From DAHUXT01 sp036273675 (GTDB taxonomy: Bacteria; Chloroflexota; Ktedonobacteria; Ktedonobacterales; JADMIN01), in contig DASUHD010000123.1 in NCBI GenBank assembly GCA_036273675.1, positions 62,001 through 126,000 of the forward strand: DNA of 64,000 nt. Direction: 5' to 3'. The notes under the pieces are model-generated. The model searched no databases. It saw nothing but the letters and a program-made list of their open reading frames with translations, and was not told the origin of the DNA. Shown here one piece after another: positions 44,309 to 52,343 of this stretch; positions within the stretch are counted from its first letter, which is position 1, and each line of letters opens with the position of its first letter. The position numbers were made by a program, and so were the translations under genes.

Positions 44309-45556
44309 TCAAATAAGCAGCCCGCCTGTAATAAAGAAAGCCAGGAATGCCGCCTGGAGCAAGACGCCTCCATAGGTGAAGAACGTCGCCACACCTGGTA
44401 AGCGCTCTGACCACTTGCCGATCAACAGGAAGGCTGGCAGAGCGGCGAGCGAGAACCTACCGGCCGAGACGAGATACACAGCATTGTCGGCTATCTCACG
44501 CGGACTAGAGAGGATGAGAAAAACCAGCCCGGACGTGTAGAGGGTGAAAGACACTGGGAGTCTGCGGGCGCCAATGATGGATACAATCACGATCACCAGA
44601 AATGGCAGGCTGTCGATCAGGATATGGCCCTGAAAGTAACTCAACGGCAGGAAGCTCAGATGGTAGCGAACTGTCTTCCAAATGGACTCCCAGATCGGCA
44701 TCGAGACGCGATCCCACTGAATCTGGATATGCACCCACATCAGCAAATCACCATAGCGGAGCAAACAAAAGCCACTGAAGAGACCGAACGCCAGCGGTAC
44801 CGACGCAATGACCGCCAGAAGCGGAGGAACATCGCTGCGGTCGAGACGAAATGCGAACGTACGCTTGCGGAGTTGCTCTATCCACCCATGCTGACGCGCA
44901 AACTCATAGAGCAGCGGCAGAAACAGAATCGCGCCCGTGGAGCGCGTCAGCGTGCCAAAGAAGGCGAACAGAGCAGCAAGATACCAATATTTGCGACCCA
45001 AATGGCCACGGCGCATACTCCAGAGACACCAGACAGCAAATGCCAGGAAGATGCCTTCCGTATAGCCAGCAGCCAGAAAGAATCCCAGCGGCCAACTCAA
45101 TAGCGCCAGCACGCTCAATCGCGCGGTATGCTCACTGCCACCCTCATCCACCGAGAGCCGAGCCAGCCCAATGCAAGCCGCGAGCGTGCCAAGATTACTG
45201 ATAATCATTGCGGTCAGGACTGTGTTCCCAAAAATGAATGAGCCAATATAGATCAGTATGGGGTAAAGAGGAAAGAAGGCGGAGTCTTTGGGGGTCATAT
45301 ATCCTTGCGCCGCAATATTGACATAGTTGATCGCGTCGTAGCGAAACCACGCGTCGAGCATTGAGGCGCGCGATGTGCCTTCCCGGTAGGTGAGGATCAG
45401 CGAGAAGAACGTGAAACTGATCAGCGCCAGCCGACTCACCAGCCATATGACGGCCGCCTGAACAACCAGATATTCCCAGGCAATACGCTCTTCAGGCTGC
45501 GAAGTATGCTCAACCGAGGGAGGGACATCCACCTTGTCCCGCACCAAAGTCCCCAT
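44309..45556 (-). CDS. PIG-V-type/GT39-like membrane mannosyltransferase
   Basis: 415 residues, 9-10 TM segments. The luminal loop has DAWFRYDAINYVNIAAQGY, with acidic residues that fit the DE motif of PIG-V/GT-C transferases, followed by FFPLYPILIYIGS and FFLAAGYTEGIFLAFAVWCLWSMRR. These enzymes move a sugar from a polyprenyl-phosphate donor to a glycan on the outer face. ATG at 45556 (AGGAG 11 bases before); the frame extends to 45619 without a site. It is convergent to the UbiA gene and divergent from the acyltransferase gene. Confidence 0.8.
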   Translation of the reverse strand: MGTLVRDKVDVPPSVEHTSQPEERIAWEYLVVQAAVIWLVSRLALISFTFFSLILTYREGTSRASMLDAWFRYDAINYVNIAAQGYMTPKDSAFFPLYPILIYIGSFIFGNTVLTAMIISNLGTLAACIGLARLSVDEGGSEHTARLSVLALLSWPLGFFLAAGYTEGIFLAFAVWCLWSMRRGHLGRKYWYLAALFAFFGTLTRSTGAILFLPLLYEFARQHGWIEQLRKRTFAFRLDRSDVPPLLAVIASVPLAFGLFSGFCLLRYGDLLMWVHIQIQWDRVSMPIWESIWKTVRYHLSFLPLSYFQGHILIDSLPFLVIVIVSIIGARRLPVSFTLYTSGLVFLILSSPREIADNAVYLVSAGRFSLAALPAFLLIGKWSERLPGVATFFTYGGVLLQAAFLAFFITGGLLI

Positions 45557-45934
45557 AGCGTGTGGACTCCTTAAGAAACACTGCGCGCGCGCTCCCGCTA
45601 GGCAGTTAGCATCTTTCATGTCTGGCGCTGGAAGTCACATAGACACGTGTTAAGACGCAAAGAATCAGGGCATAGGTAACGGAAAATTCGCGGGCGGCGG
45701 CTATTTTCGCCGACGGTTGCGCGCTGCACAGAGCGCGAGAGATGTGGCTATTTAGTGGCGCGGAGCTTGCAAATACTGCGCCAGGATGCGCACCATAAAA
45801 CCGCACGTTACCCTGAGGCCGCGGGCGTATCGAACATTGACAGCAAGGAGCAATTTGTTTTGTCGTTGAAGGATCTCGTCTGTGCAGGATCATCACTCTC
45901 TTTACGCTCGCGTATTCTTGCTATCGTGAAACCG
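45557..45934. other. Intergenic region and uncertain N-terminus of the acyltransferase gene
   Basis: The 380 bases hold promoters for two divergent membrane-protein genes. The plus frame is open from a GTG at 45755. A TTG at 45860 is preceded by AAGGAG and would add 25 residues to the acyltransferase. The ATG at 45935 matches the family N-terminus but has no site. No other gene is seen. Confidence 0.45.
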
Positions 45935-47203
45935 ATGGACAATGGTCCGAAGGAGATTCGGGCGCTCGACGGGCTACGGGCGGTGGCCGCGCTGAGTATC
46001 GTTCTCTTCCACGTCATGCTCTTTCTGCAACTTGAGTACACGCCGCTGAGCCAGGCGATTAATCATACCTGGTATTATCTCTCGACTGGTGTCCATCTGT
46101 TCTTCGTGCTGTCAGGCTTTCTGCTCTTTCTGCCGTATGCGCGCGCCATGCTCGACGGCCAGCGACTACCTTCGACACGCCGCTTCTACCGCCGTCGCGC
46201 GCTGCGCATTCTGCCCGCCTACTGGGTCTGCCTGGCGATTATGGTCGCGCTCAAGTTCTACGTGCAGCATGTGCCATTCAGCCTCGGTGATGTCACGGCG
46301 CATATCTTCCTCATTCATGATTTCTTCCCCCAGTTCAATCGCGACTACGACGGCCCGTTCTGGACGCTCGCGGTGGAGGCACAGTTCTATCTGCTGCTGC
46401 CCCTGCTTGCTCTGATTGTCTTGTGGGTCTCTGGCAGACACCACTCCGCATGGCGCATCGCGGGTGGCATCGGCCTGCTGATTGCTGGCGCGCTGATCTT
46501 GCGGACGGCTGACTCGATAATCATGGCATCGTTGCCAACGAATGCGACGCTTACCGATTCGCCTGCGGGGATCGTCGTGCTGGCAACGATGGGTATGCAG
46601 GGAAAGTACTTGGAGGTTTTTGCGGTCGGCATGCTCTGCGCGTTGCTGTACATCGTCACCATTGAACGCCGCATGCTCTCAACCAAACGGTTGCGCCATC
46701 TCGGTCTCATCGCGCTGGTAGGCGCTGGAGTATGCATGGCGCTGGCGATTCCCCACGTCGATCTGGCGGGGGTGATGGTGACGCCTGGAGCGCAGTGGGG
46801 CGCCGATGTGATTAGCTATCCGCTGCTGGTAGGTCTGGGATTTGGCGGACTCGTCCTGGCGATCCTCTGGGGCGGCCAGTGGATACGCTTCCTTTTTGAA
46901 ATATCACCTACGCGCATCATTGGCCTGTTCTCGTACAGCCTCTATCTGTGGCATTTGCCAATAATTCATGGCAATGTGCCATTCTTTGCAGGCGTACCAT
47001 TGGCGCTGGCGATTGCTGGAGCGTTTCTTATCGCGTATCTCTCGTATCAGCTTATCGAGCGCCCGTTCCTGGTGCGACGCCACCGCCAGAGTGGCTCAAA
47101 GGCTCCGGCGACCAGGGAAGCCGATCCAGTGGTCGTTCCGGTTCTTGCGCCTGACATCGAGGCCGATATCCAACCTGCCGCGCGCATCCCGACACTGGTG
47201 TAG
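45935..47203 (+). CDS. Acyltransferase 3 family membrane protein (OafA-like)
   Basis: 422 residues, about 10 TM segments. ALDGLRAVAALSIVLFHV carries the conserved His of the family near residue 25, then LSTGVHLFFVLSGFLLFLPYARA, RRFYRRRALRILPAYWV, GPFWTLAVEAQFYLLLPLL, and a late YSLYLWHLPIIH. These proteins O-acetylate surface sugars or antibiotics in the membrane. The C-terminus (about 35 residues) is Pro/Val-rich and cytoplasmic. Start uncertain (see the preceding region). It sits beside the glycan genes and converges on the ParA partner gene. Confidence 0.85.
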   Translation: MDNGPKEIRALDGLRAVAALSIVLFHVMLFLQLEYTPLSQAINHTWYYLSTGVHLFFVLSGFLLFLPYARAMLDGQRLPSTRRFYRRRALRILPAYWVCLAIMVALKFYVQHVPFSLGDVTAHIFLIHDFFPQFNRDYDGPFWTLAVEAQFYLLLPLLALIVLWVSGRHHSAWRIAGGIGLLIAGALILRTADSIIMASLPTNATLTDSPAGIVVLATMGMQGKYLEVFAVGMLCALLYIVTIERRMLSTKRLRHLGLIALVGAGVCMALAIPHVDLAGVMVTPGAQWGADVISYPLLVGLGFGGLVLAILWGGQWIRFLFEISPTRIIGLFSYSLYLWHLPIIHGNVPFFAGVPLALAIAGAFLIAYLSYQLIERPFLVRRHRQSGSKAPATREADPVVVPVLAPDIEADIQPAARIPTLV

Positions 47204-47207
47204 CCGT

Positions 47208-47660
47208 TCATAGGCGCTCGAAGGCACGTCCGTGGTTGGCTCGCGCGCGTACCTGTTCTACGATCAGCGCTATCACGCGGTCGGTTGCGGTCCAGCGGGC
47301 GGAGATTCGCGCGGGGTCGAGCCGATGCGCGCGTACAATCTGGCGTAGCGCCGCGATATCTAACTGCGCCAGTTGGGCGCGTAAGCCGCCTTCACCATCC
47401 TTACGCAACACCTGGAACGGGTCAGGGAGAATCGGGGCGGTGGCCGCTGGGCGTTTCGCATTGTTCGCGGGCTTCTTGCGTGGCGATGCTGTTGCCAATG
47501 GCTGCGGCGACGTAGTATCGAGCAGACCACTGGAGCGTACGGCCTCAGCAAGCTGAATGCCGAAGGCAGGGTCCCGCTCTGCCCGCTCGGCTAAATCCCG
47601 CAGTAGTCTGGCGGCGGCCTCAGCGTCATCACGGCCAGGCGTCGTCTTACCGCGCGACAT
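47208..47660 (-). CDS. Hypothetical protein partner of ParA
   Basis: 150 residues, no family recognised. N-terminal helix DDAEAAARLLRDLAERAERDPAFGIQLAEAVRSSGLLD, a Lys/Ala-rich linker, then a folded C-terminal part (LDIAALRQIVRAHRLDPARISARW) resembling small helical domains found next to ParA in other genomes. No ParB or HTH motif is seen. It overlaps the ParA gene by 14 bases, so the two are translated together. A cargo or adaptor role for the ATPase is inferred. Confidence 0.6.
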   Translation of the reverse strand: MSRGKTTPGRDDAEAAARLLRDLAERAERDPAFGIQLAEAVRSSGLLDTTSPQPLATASPRKKPANNAKRPAATAPILPDPFQVLRKDGEGGLRAQLAQLDIAALRQIVRAHRLDPARISARWTATDRVIALIVEQVRARANHGRAFERL

Positions 47661-48507
47661 GGGTCAGATACTCCCTCGTCAACTCCGACAAATACTCATA
47701 CGACCCACCGCCATACTTCTGCTGGAGGGTATGAACAGGGGCCATCACATCGGCAGCCTCAGCGATTCTGGTAGATTCGGGAATCATTGTATCGAAGACC
47801 AGCGGAAAGCGCCGATCGAGAAAGTCTTCGCGCAGGCGCTGCACCATCTCGTTGTGCAGAATTGTCTGCGAACGAATCTTCGAGATGACGATGCCAAGCG
47901 CGCGGATATTGTGCCGCGTGGATGAGGCGAAGTGGTCGATTCGGTCGAGAATCGGCGGAATACCGAGTACCGAGAGAATATCTGGCACGACGGGAATCAG
48001 GTATGTATTCGAGATGGCCAGCCCGTTGAGGGTGACGATACCAAGCGAAGGCGGGCAGTCAATCAGCACATGGTCGTAGTATGGGAGGAAGTCGCTGAGC
48101 GCCTCGCGCAGCCCATAGATTGGCCCACGCGAAAAATGCTCGAAGTCGGTCAACTGGGTGACGCGGTCCTGAATCTTGATGAGTCCCAGGCTTGAAGGTA
48201 GCAGATCAAGTCCAGACACCCCGCCGGCGATGTTGGAGACATCTCGCACGATCGCTTCATCGGCGTGGAACCGCTTGCTGCCTTTGACCAGATCGGTAAA
48301 AAGCTGAAAGAGCGTGCGACCTGATTCGTCGCGGGCCTTCCACTCGAGTTCGGGGATCAGGCTCACGGTCGCGTTGGTCTGCGGGTCAAGGTCAATCACC
48401 AGCACACGCTTCCGATGCTCGATAGCCAGGAAGTGCGCCAGCGCGAGGGTTATCGTCGTCTTGCCAACCCCACCCTTGAGGTTGATGACGCTTGTCACAA
48501 CAGGCAT
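47647..48507 (-). CDS. Soj/ParA-type deviant Walker ATPase
   Basis: 286 residues. Deviant Walker A KGGVGKTTITLAL with signature Lys, Walker A' VLVIDLDPQTNATVSL, and Walker B-like VLIDCPPSLGIVTLN. Such ATPases partition chromosomes, plasmids or large complexes. No parB or parS-like repeats are within the window, so this is an orphan; a role in positioning an envelope or carboxysome-like structure is possible. AAGGGAC precedes the ATG. Downstream overlapping gene as described. Confidence 0.85.
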   Translation of the reverse strand: MPVVTSVINLKGGVGKTTITLALAHFLAIEHRKRVLVIDLDPQTNATVSLIPELEWKARDESGRTLFQLFTDLVKGSKRFHADEAIVRDVSNIAGGVSGLDLLPSSLGLIKIQDRVTQLTDFEHFSRGPIYGLREALSDFLPYYDHVLIDCPPSLGIVTLNGLAISNTYLIPVVPDILSVLGIPPILDRIDHFASSTRHNIRALGIVISKIRSQTILHNEMVQRLREDFLDRRFPLVFDTMIPESTRIAEAADVMAPVHTLQQKYGGGSYEYLSELTREYLTHVAR

Positions 48508-48604
48508 GGAACTGTCCCTTTCGCCGCGGCGCGGTACTATCCCGTCACCACAGGCGAAGGTATTCTAATGGGCAAAGAGGAAGTTGCCAAGGGGCCTTTT
48601 TAGG

Positions 48605-49102
48605 CTATTCGCATAGGTTTGGTAGTGAGTGACCCATGTTATACCCGTATTGGACCAGTGAGGACACGTGGCTGGGTGCGCAGCCGATCATCATACCAGT
48701 GCAGTCGCTCGACGAATGACATACCGGTGAGAGCATCTCAAACTTGAGGTCAGGAGCAACACGCACCAGAAGCTCGGCATAGAGCTGACTGGCATAGAGG
48801 ACATACGTGAGTGGCTCCGCGCTCCGAGCGACACGTGCATGCAACTGCCTTGCCACTGCCTCTGCCCAGGCCATGCGCTCAGCCGCGCTGAGCAGATAGA
48901 GAGCAGGCTCGTCGGCGCCGATCACTTGCTGCGGTGGCGCCATCTGGTACAGCGTACTCAACACATACCACTCGCTGTATGAGCGGTCACAGAAGTCGCG
49001 CGCACGGCGAAACACGGGCGACGGGTCGAACTGCTCATGCGCGCGGGCAATGCCTCCGCGCCTGCGCTTCGAGGCTGCCACCAGTCCAATCTTGCGGGCC
49101 AT
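48605..49102 (-). CDS. DUF6884-like protein, probably frameshifted near its end
   Basis: As read, 165 residues. The start KIGLVAASKRRRGG, VFRRARDFCDRSYSEWYVLSTLYQMAPPQQVIGAD and ERMAWAEAVARQL follow the DUF6884 pattern, seen with transglycosylase-like genes. The last 43 residues (from about 123) do not fit. One base missing near 48730-48734 would shift to a frame reading PLTGMSFVERLHWYDDRLR and ending at 48639, which matches the family's usual finish. So the true end may be 48639, and the gene may be a pseudogene or contain a sequence error. GGAGGT precedes the ATG. Confidence 0.7.
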   Translation of the reverse strand: MARKIGLVAASKRRRGGIARAHEQFDPSPVFRRARDFCDRSYSEWYVLSTLYQMAPPQQVIGADEPALYLLSAAERMAWAEAVARQLHARVARSAEPLTYVLYASQLYAELLVRVAPDLKFEMLSPVCHSSSDCTGMMIGCAPSHVSSLVQYGYNMGHSLPNLCE

Positions 49103-49226
49103 GCTTCACCTCCAGCAGCGCTACCTGGTGCGCCTCCTTGAGCGACCCAGTCTGACGCCGTTGGCGTCTATTGAAGCAATGTCGCTTTGTAGGGACAATA
49201 GGATAACCCGAATTGGCCGACCTCAG

Positions 49227-51272
49227 TCACTCCGCGGCGTGTCGCGCTCCAGCCTGTGTCGCCAGACGCATGAGATGCTGATAGCGCCCGATGTACCAGC
49301 GAATTGCTCCAGCATATTCGGCGTGGCTCCAGGTCAGCGGCGAGACCGAAAGCGGCTCATGCGTGTACGGATTGATCTGTTCGGCAAGCACACCGCTGGG
49401 CAACGCGTGAGACTGTACCCATTGCAGCCACGGCAGGACATTTTCGAGTTCGGCAATGGTCGTCGCACTCTCGATCTTGAACTCGGCCAGCCAGCAGGCG
49501 CAGATGAACCACGGATTCCCCGGAACATTCGCGATGTCCTTGCTTACCTGATGGTAGTAGTCGTTCTCGTAGCGCGCGACACCGCCGACCTCCGACTTGA
49601 TGACCAGCCGGTCTTCCACCGCCTGCATCGTCCGCTTGATCTTGTCATCCCGCACGTCGAACATGCCAAACTGGTAGAGACCAGATACGCTCGCATCGAT
49701 AACCATATCTGGCGTCATGGAGCCATCAGGCTCTACATAGACCGTCCGCACGAACCGCCTAGCATCCTCATGCCAGAGGAATCGATTTGTCGCGTTCTTG
49801 ATTTCCCCGGCGACCTTGGCATAGCGCTGCGAGCGATCTTGCTCGCCAAATGCTGCCGTAAACTGGGAGGCGGCCATCAGCCCGCCGTAGACCGCCGCGA
49901 GCGTATAGGCATGGACACCACGTCGCTCCTCCCATAAATCCCAGGATGGCTGTGGCAGTCCAGTGCGTTCGTCACGAAAGGAGCACATGAAGTCGGCGGC
50001 AGCCGTTATCAGCGGACGATAGAGCGGCCTGATGAACTCGATCTCATGGTACAAGGTATAATGTTGCCAGAGCGCATAGAGGACGAGCGCCGTTTCATCC
50101 TCCTGTATAGGCAGGGCAAGATTTCCCTGCTTATCCATCCACGGCTGCCAGCTGCTGCCAAGGTCACCATCCGGTGTGTACTTATGCATCAGATAGCCAC
50201 CTTCGGTGATGTGTTCCGCGCAGAAATGGAAGAATGCGCCTGTGGCGTTGCTATAGCCGGAATGGCTGAGCACATTTGCCACCAGCGCTCCATCGCGTGG
50301 CCACATATAGGCGTAACTGTCGCGCGCGAAGGCCCAAACGTCCCCATCCGTCGCGGCGATGATGGCGCCATCGTGATCGATCTGCGTGCGCATGATGAGC
50401 AAACTACGCCTGTACAGATCTATCAGTGGCTGTGGCAGGTTACAATCGCCAAGTGGTTTGTTGCTAACCCAGAGACGCCAGTAGTCTCGGGTGCGCTGGA
50501 TAAATGTCTCGGGTCCGCGTTGGATCACGATACGGTTCAGATTGCAGGCCGCCTGGTACTGGTGGGCTGCGCAGAGCCAGTGGTAGCAGTATCGCTCCTG
50601 GCCAGCTGGGACGTCACCCAGAGAGAAGCCGATACAGCTATCAATCGAACCCTGCGCGATGGGATTGCCCTCGAGCGTTCCGTCTTCGGCATCGCGCCAG
50701 GTGCCTTGCTGTCCGTTGAACTCCTTATATCCGGTGGCCCAGGAATACACGCCCACCCTGCCATGATCCGCACCCTGGCCAGCGCCCGCGTCTGCATCGC
50801 CAACACAGCCGTTGAGAATCATGTTCCAGGAATCCTTATATGCGCCGAGAATATGGAGATCGGGCCGATAATAGGCGGTGTTCGCGCCTTCACTCTCGCC
50901 CAGATGCCAGTCGTAGTGGAAGAACAGACGTATTTCGCGCGCCTCATTGGCTAGATTGACGACCTTCATCTTGCGTATGAAGATATCTCGATCAAAATCA
51001 ACGACGTCAGTGCAGGAGATCGTGACGTTGAGTGCGGGATGTGTCAACGTCACCGCCGTGACCAGCGTATTCGGCTCATAGACCAGCTCTCGCTGCCACT
51101 CAGGCGCGTCGAACCAGGCAAACTGGCCCGCCACCCAGATGCCCGTGTGGTTGACGTGTCCTTGTGTGTGGCTACGCTCCCCGACGTGTGGCCAGTAGAT
51201 ATCTCGCAGGTTATAGCTGGCATCGAAGTTCACCAGCAGATGTCCATTCGCAAGCGGCAAATCACGCGGCAT
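49227..51272 (-). CDS. Glycoside hydrolase family 15 (glucoamylase/trehalase-like)
   Basis: 681 residues. N-terminal beta-sandwich (about 1-260) followed by an (alpha/alpha)6 barrel. Catalytic acid region PSWDLWEERRGVHAYT (Glu) and the general base in SPLTWSHAEYA (Glu), with FARDSYAYMWPRDGALV at the active site. No signal peptide, so it is cytoplasmic and probably acts on imported maltooligosaccharides, glycogen or trehalose. AGAGG stands 8 bases before the ATG. It stands alone on the minus strand. Confidence 0.9.
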   Translation of the reverse strand: MPRDLPLANGHLLVNFDASYNLRDIYWPHVGERSHTQGHVNHTGIWVAGQFAWFDAPEWQRELVYEPNTLVTAVTLTHPALNVTISCTDVVDFDRDIFIRKMKVVNLANEAREIRLFFHYDWHLGESEGANTAYYRPDLHILGAYKDSWNMILNGCVGDADAGAGQGADHGRVGVYSWATGYKEFNGQQGTWRDAEDGTLEGNPIAQGSIDSCIGFSLGDVPAGQERYCYHWLCAAHQYQAACNLNRIVIQRGPETFIQRTRDYWRLWVSNKPLGDCNLPQPLIDLYRRSLLIMRTQIDHDGAIIAATDGDVWAFARDSYAYMWPRDGALVANVLSHSGYSNATGAFFHFCAEHITEGGYLMHKYTPDGDLGSSWQPWMDKQGNLALPIQEDETALVLYALWQHYTLYHEIEFIRPLYRPLITAAADFMCSFRDERTGLPQPSWDLWEERRGVHAYTLAAVYGGLMAASQFTAAFGEQDRSQRYAKVAGEIKNATNRFLWHEDARRFVRTVYVEPDGSMTPDMVIDASVSGLYQFGMFDVRDDKIKRTMQAVEDRLVIKSEVGGVARYENDYYHQVSKDIANVPGNPWFICACWLAEFKIESATTIAELENVLPWLQWVQSHALPSGVLAEQINPYTHEPLSVSPLTWSHAEYAGAIRWYIGRYQHLMRLATQAGARHAAE

Positions 51273-51416
51273 GATAACACCTCTCGATACCCTATGGCGG
51301 CGACGTGGAGCCAGACGACCGGGCTATACCGACTATATCTGAGGAAGAGTTGTCCTGCCAGCCCAGCTATCTGTTACCATGTCTACAGAATTGCGTCACA
51401 TACGAATTGACATTTA

Positions 51417-52217
51417 ATGGAGCATATGTTGAGCGAAGAATTGGCGCGGACACGATTGCGCGGCGGCTATGCGATTCTTGCGGGGATACTGTTGCTGCTA
51501 GGCGTCCCGCTCTTTCAGAGCCTGGTACTTGTCCCAATAGGGTATGTCACTGCGATCAACGCGATTGTCGCGCATCAAGACTTTGGCCCGCTGCTCTCCT
51601 GGGCCGCCGCGCATCCAGGCGAGAGCCGCCTATTCCGCGTGGTCGAGGTCGTCCCGTTTTTGCTGGCGATGGGTCTACCCGGCCCGCTGTCCTCGATTCT
51701 CTGGGCTGAAGCGAGTACCGGGAGCCATCTGGCCGCCTGGCTCGGACGCATTGGATTCGCCCTGTTTGCGCTGGCTCTCTTCATCGGCATGTTCACCAGC
51801 GCAGCGTCAGCCACCAGTTACGTTCATTCCCAGAGCGAGAGCGTCCGCCAGGCCATCGCCCTCGATTACGCCGGTCATTACGCGCTCGAAACGTTGCTGT
51901 CGCGTATCTTGGGCGGCATCTGCCTCACGGTGTTTCTCGTCCTCGTGAGTCTGCGCATGGTGCGTGTGCGACGATTCCCACTCTGGTTCGGCGTGATAGG
52001 TGTTCTCTGCGCAGCGCTCCAGGCAACCACCGCGGTCTTCTTTGCCTTCGGGCCAACTCATGCGACAACGCCCACCGCTGGCCTGGCGTTTATCGCATTG
52101 GCGCTATGGCTGCTGGTAGTAGGCGTCTTTCTTGTCCGCACGCGTGCCCTTCCACCCGATTCGACATCCACATCCACATCCACATCCACATCCACATCCA
52201 CAACACCCGCGCCATAA
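51417..52217 (+). CDS. Multi-pass membrane protein with Ser-Thr repeat tail
   Basis: 266 residues (start could be 51426, nine bases later). Six hydrophobic segments: about 18-40, 80-100, 110-130, 160-180, 188-210 and 220-240. The organisation is like DUF4386 proteins, small membrane proteins of unknown role. The end carries a run of TSTSTS dipeptides from a hexanucleotide repeat. No other motif visible. It is divergent from the GH15 gene, and the ClC gene follows 126 bases later with its own promoter. Confidence 0.7.
   Translation: MEHMLSEELARTRLRGGYAILAGILLLLGVPLFQSLVLVPIGYVTAINAIVAHQDFGPLLSWAAAHPGESRLFRVVEVVPFLLAMGLPGPLSSILWAEASTGSHLAAWLGRIGFALFALALFIGMFTSAASATSYVHSQSESVRQAIALDYAGHYALETLLSRILGGICLTVFLVLVSLRMVRVRRFPLWFGVIGVLCAALQATTAVFFAFGPTHATTPTAGLAFIALALWLLVVGVFLVRTRALPPDSTSTSTSTSTSTSTTPAP
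52164..52202 (+). repeat. Hexanucleotide repeat, (ACATCC)6
   Basis: Six tandem copies of ACATCC plus a partial copy, in frame inside the membrane-protein gene; each unit encodes Ser-Thr. Copy number change would alter tail length by two residues without frameshift. Confidence 0.9.
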
Positions 52218-52248
52218 CCATGATTCGCAAAATTCCTGCTACAGCGCC

Positions 52249-52277
52249 GTGTCAGAAATCTCATAACGCGATATAAT
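52249..52277 (+). promoter_or_regulatory. Possible promoter of the ClC gene
   Basis: A perfect -10 TATAAT (52272-52277) with GTGTCA (52249-52254) 17 bases upstream. The -35 box is weak. Confidence 0.4.
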
Positions 52278-52343
52278 AAACAGGAAGTGGCGATAGTTCA
52301 TTTGTAGTACGTAATCATAACTGGTGAAGCGAGGTTGCTTTTC

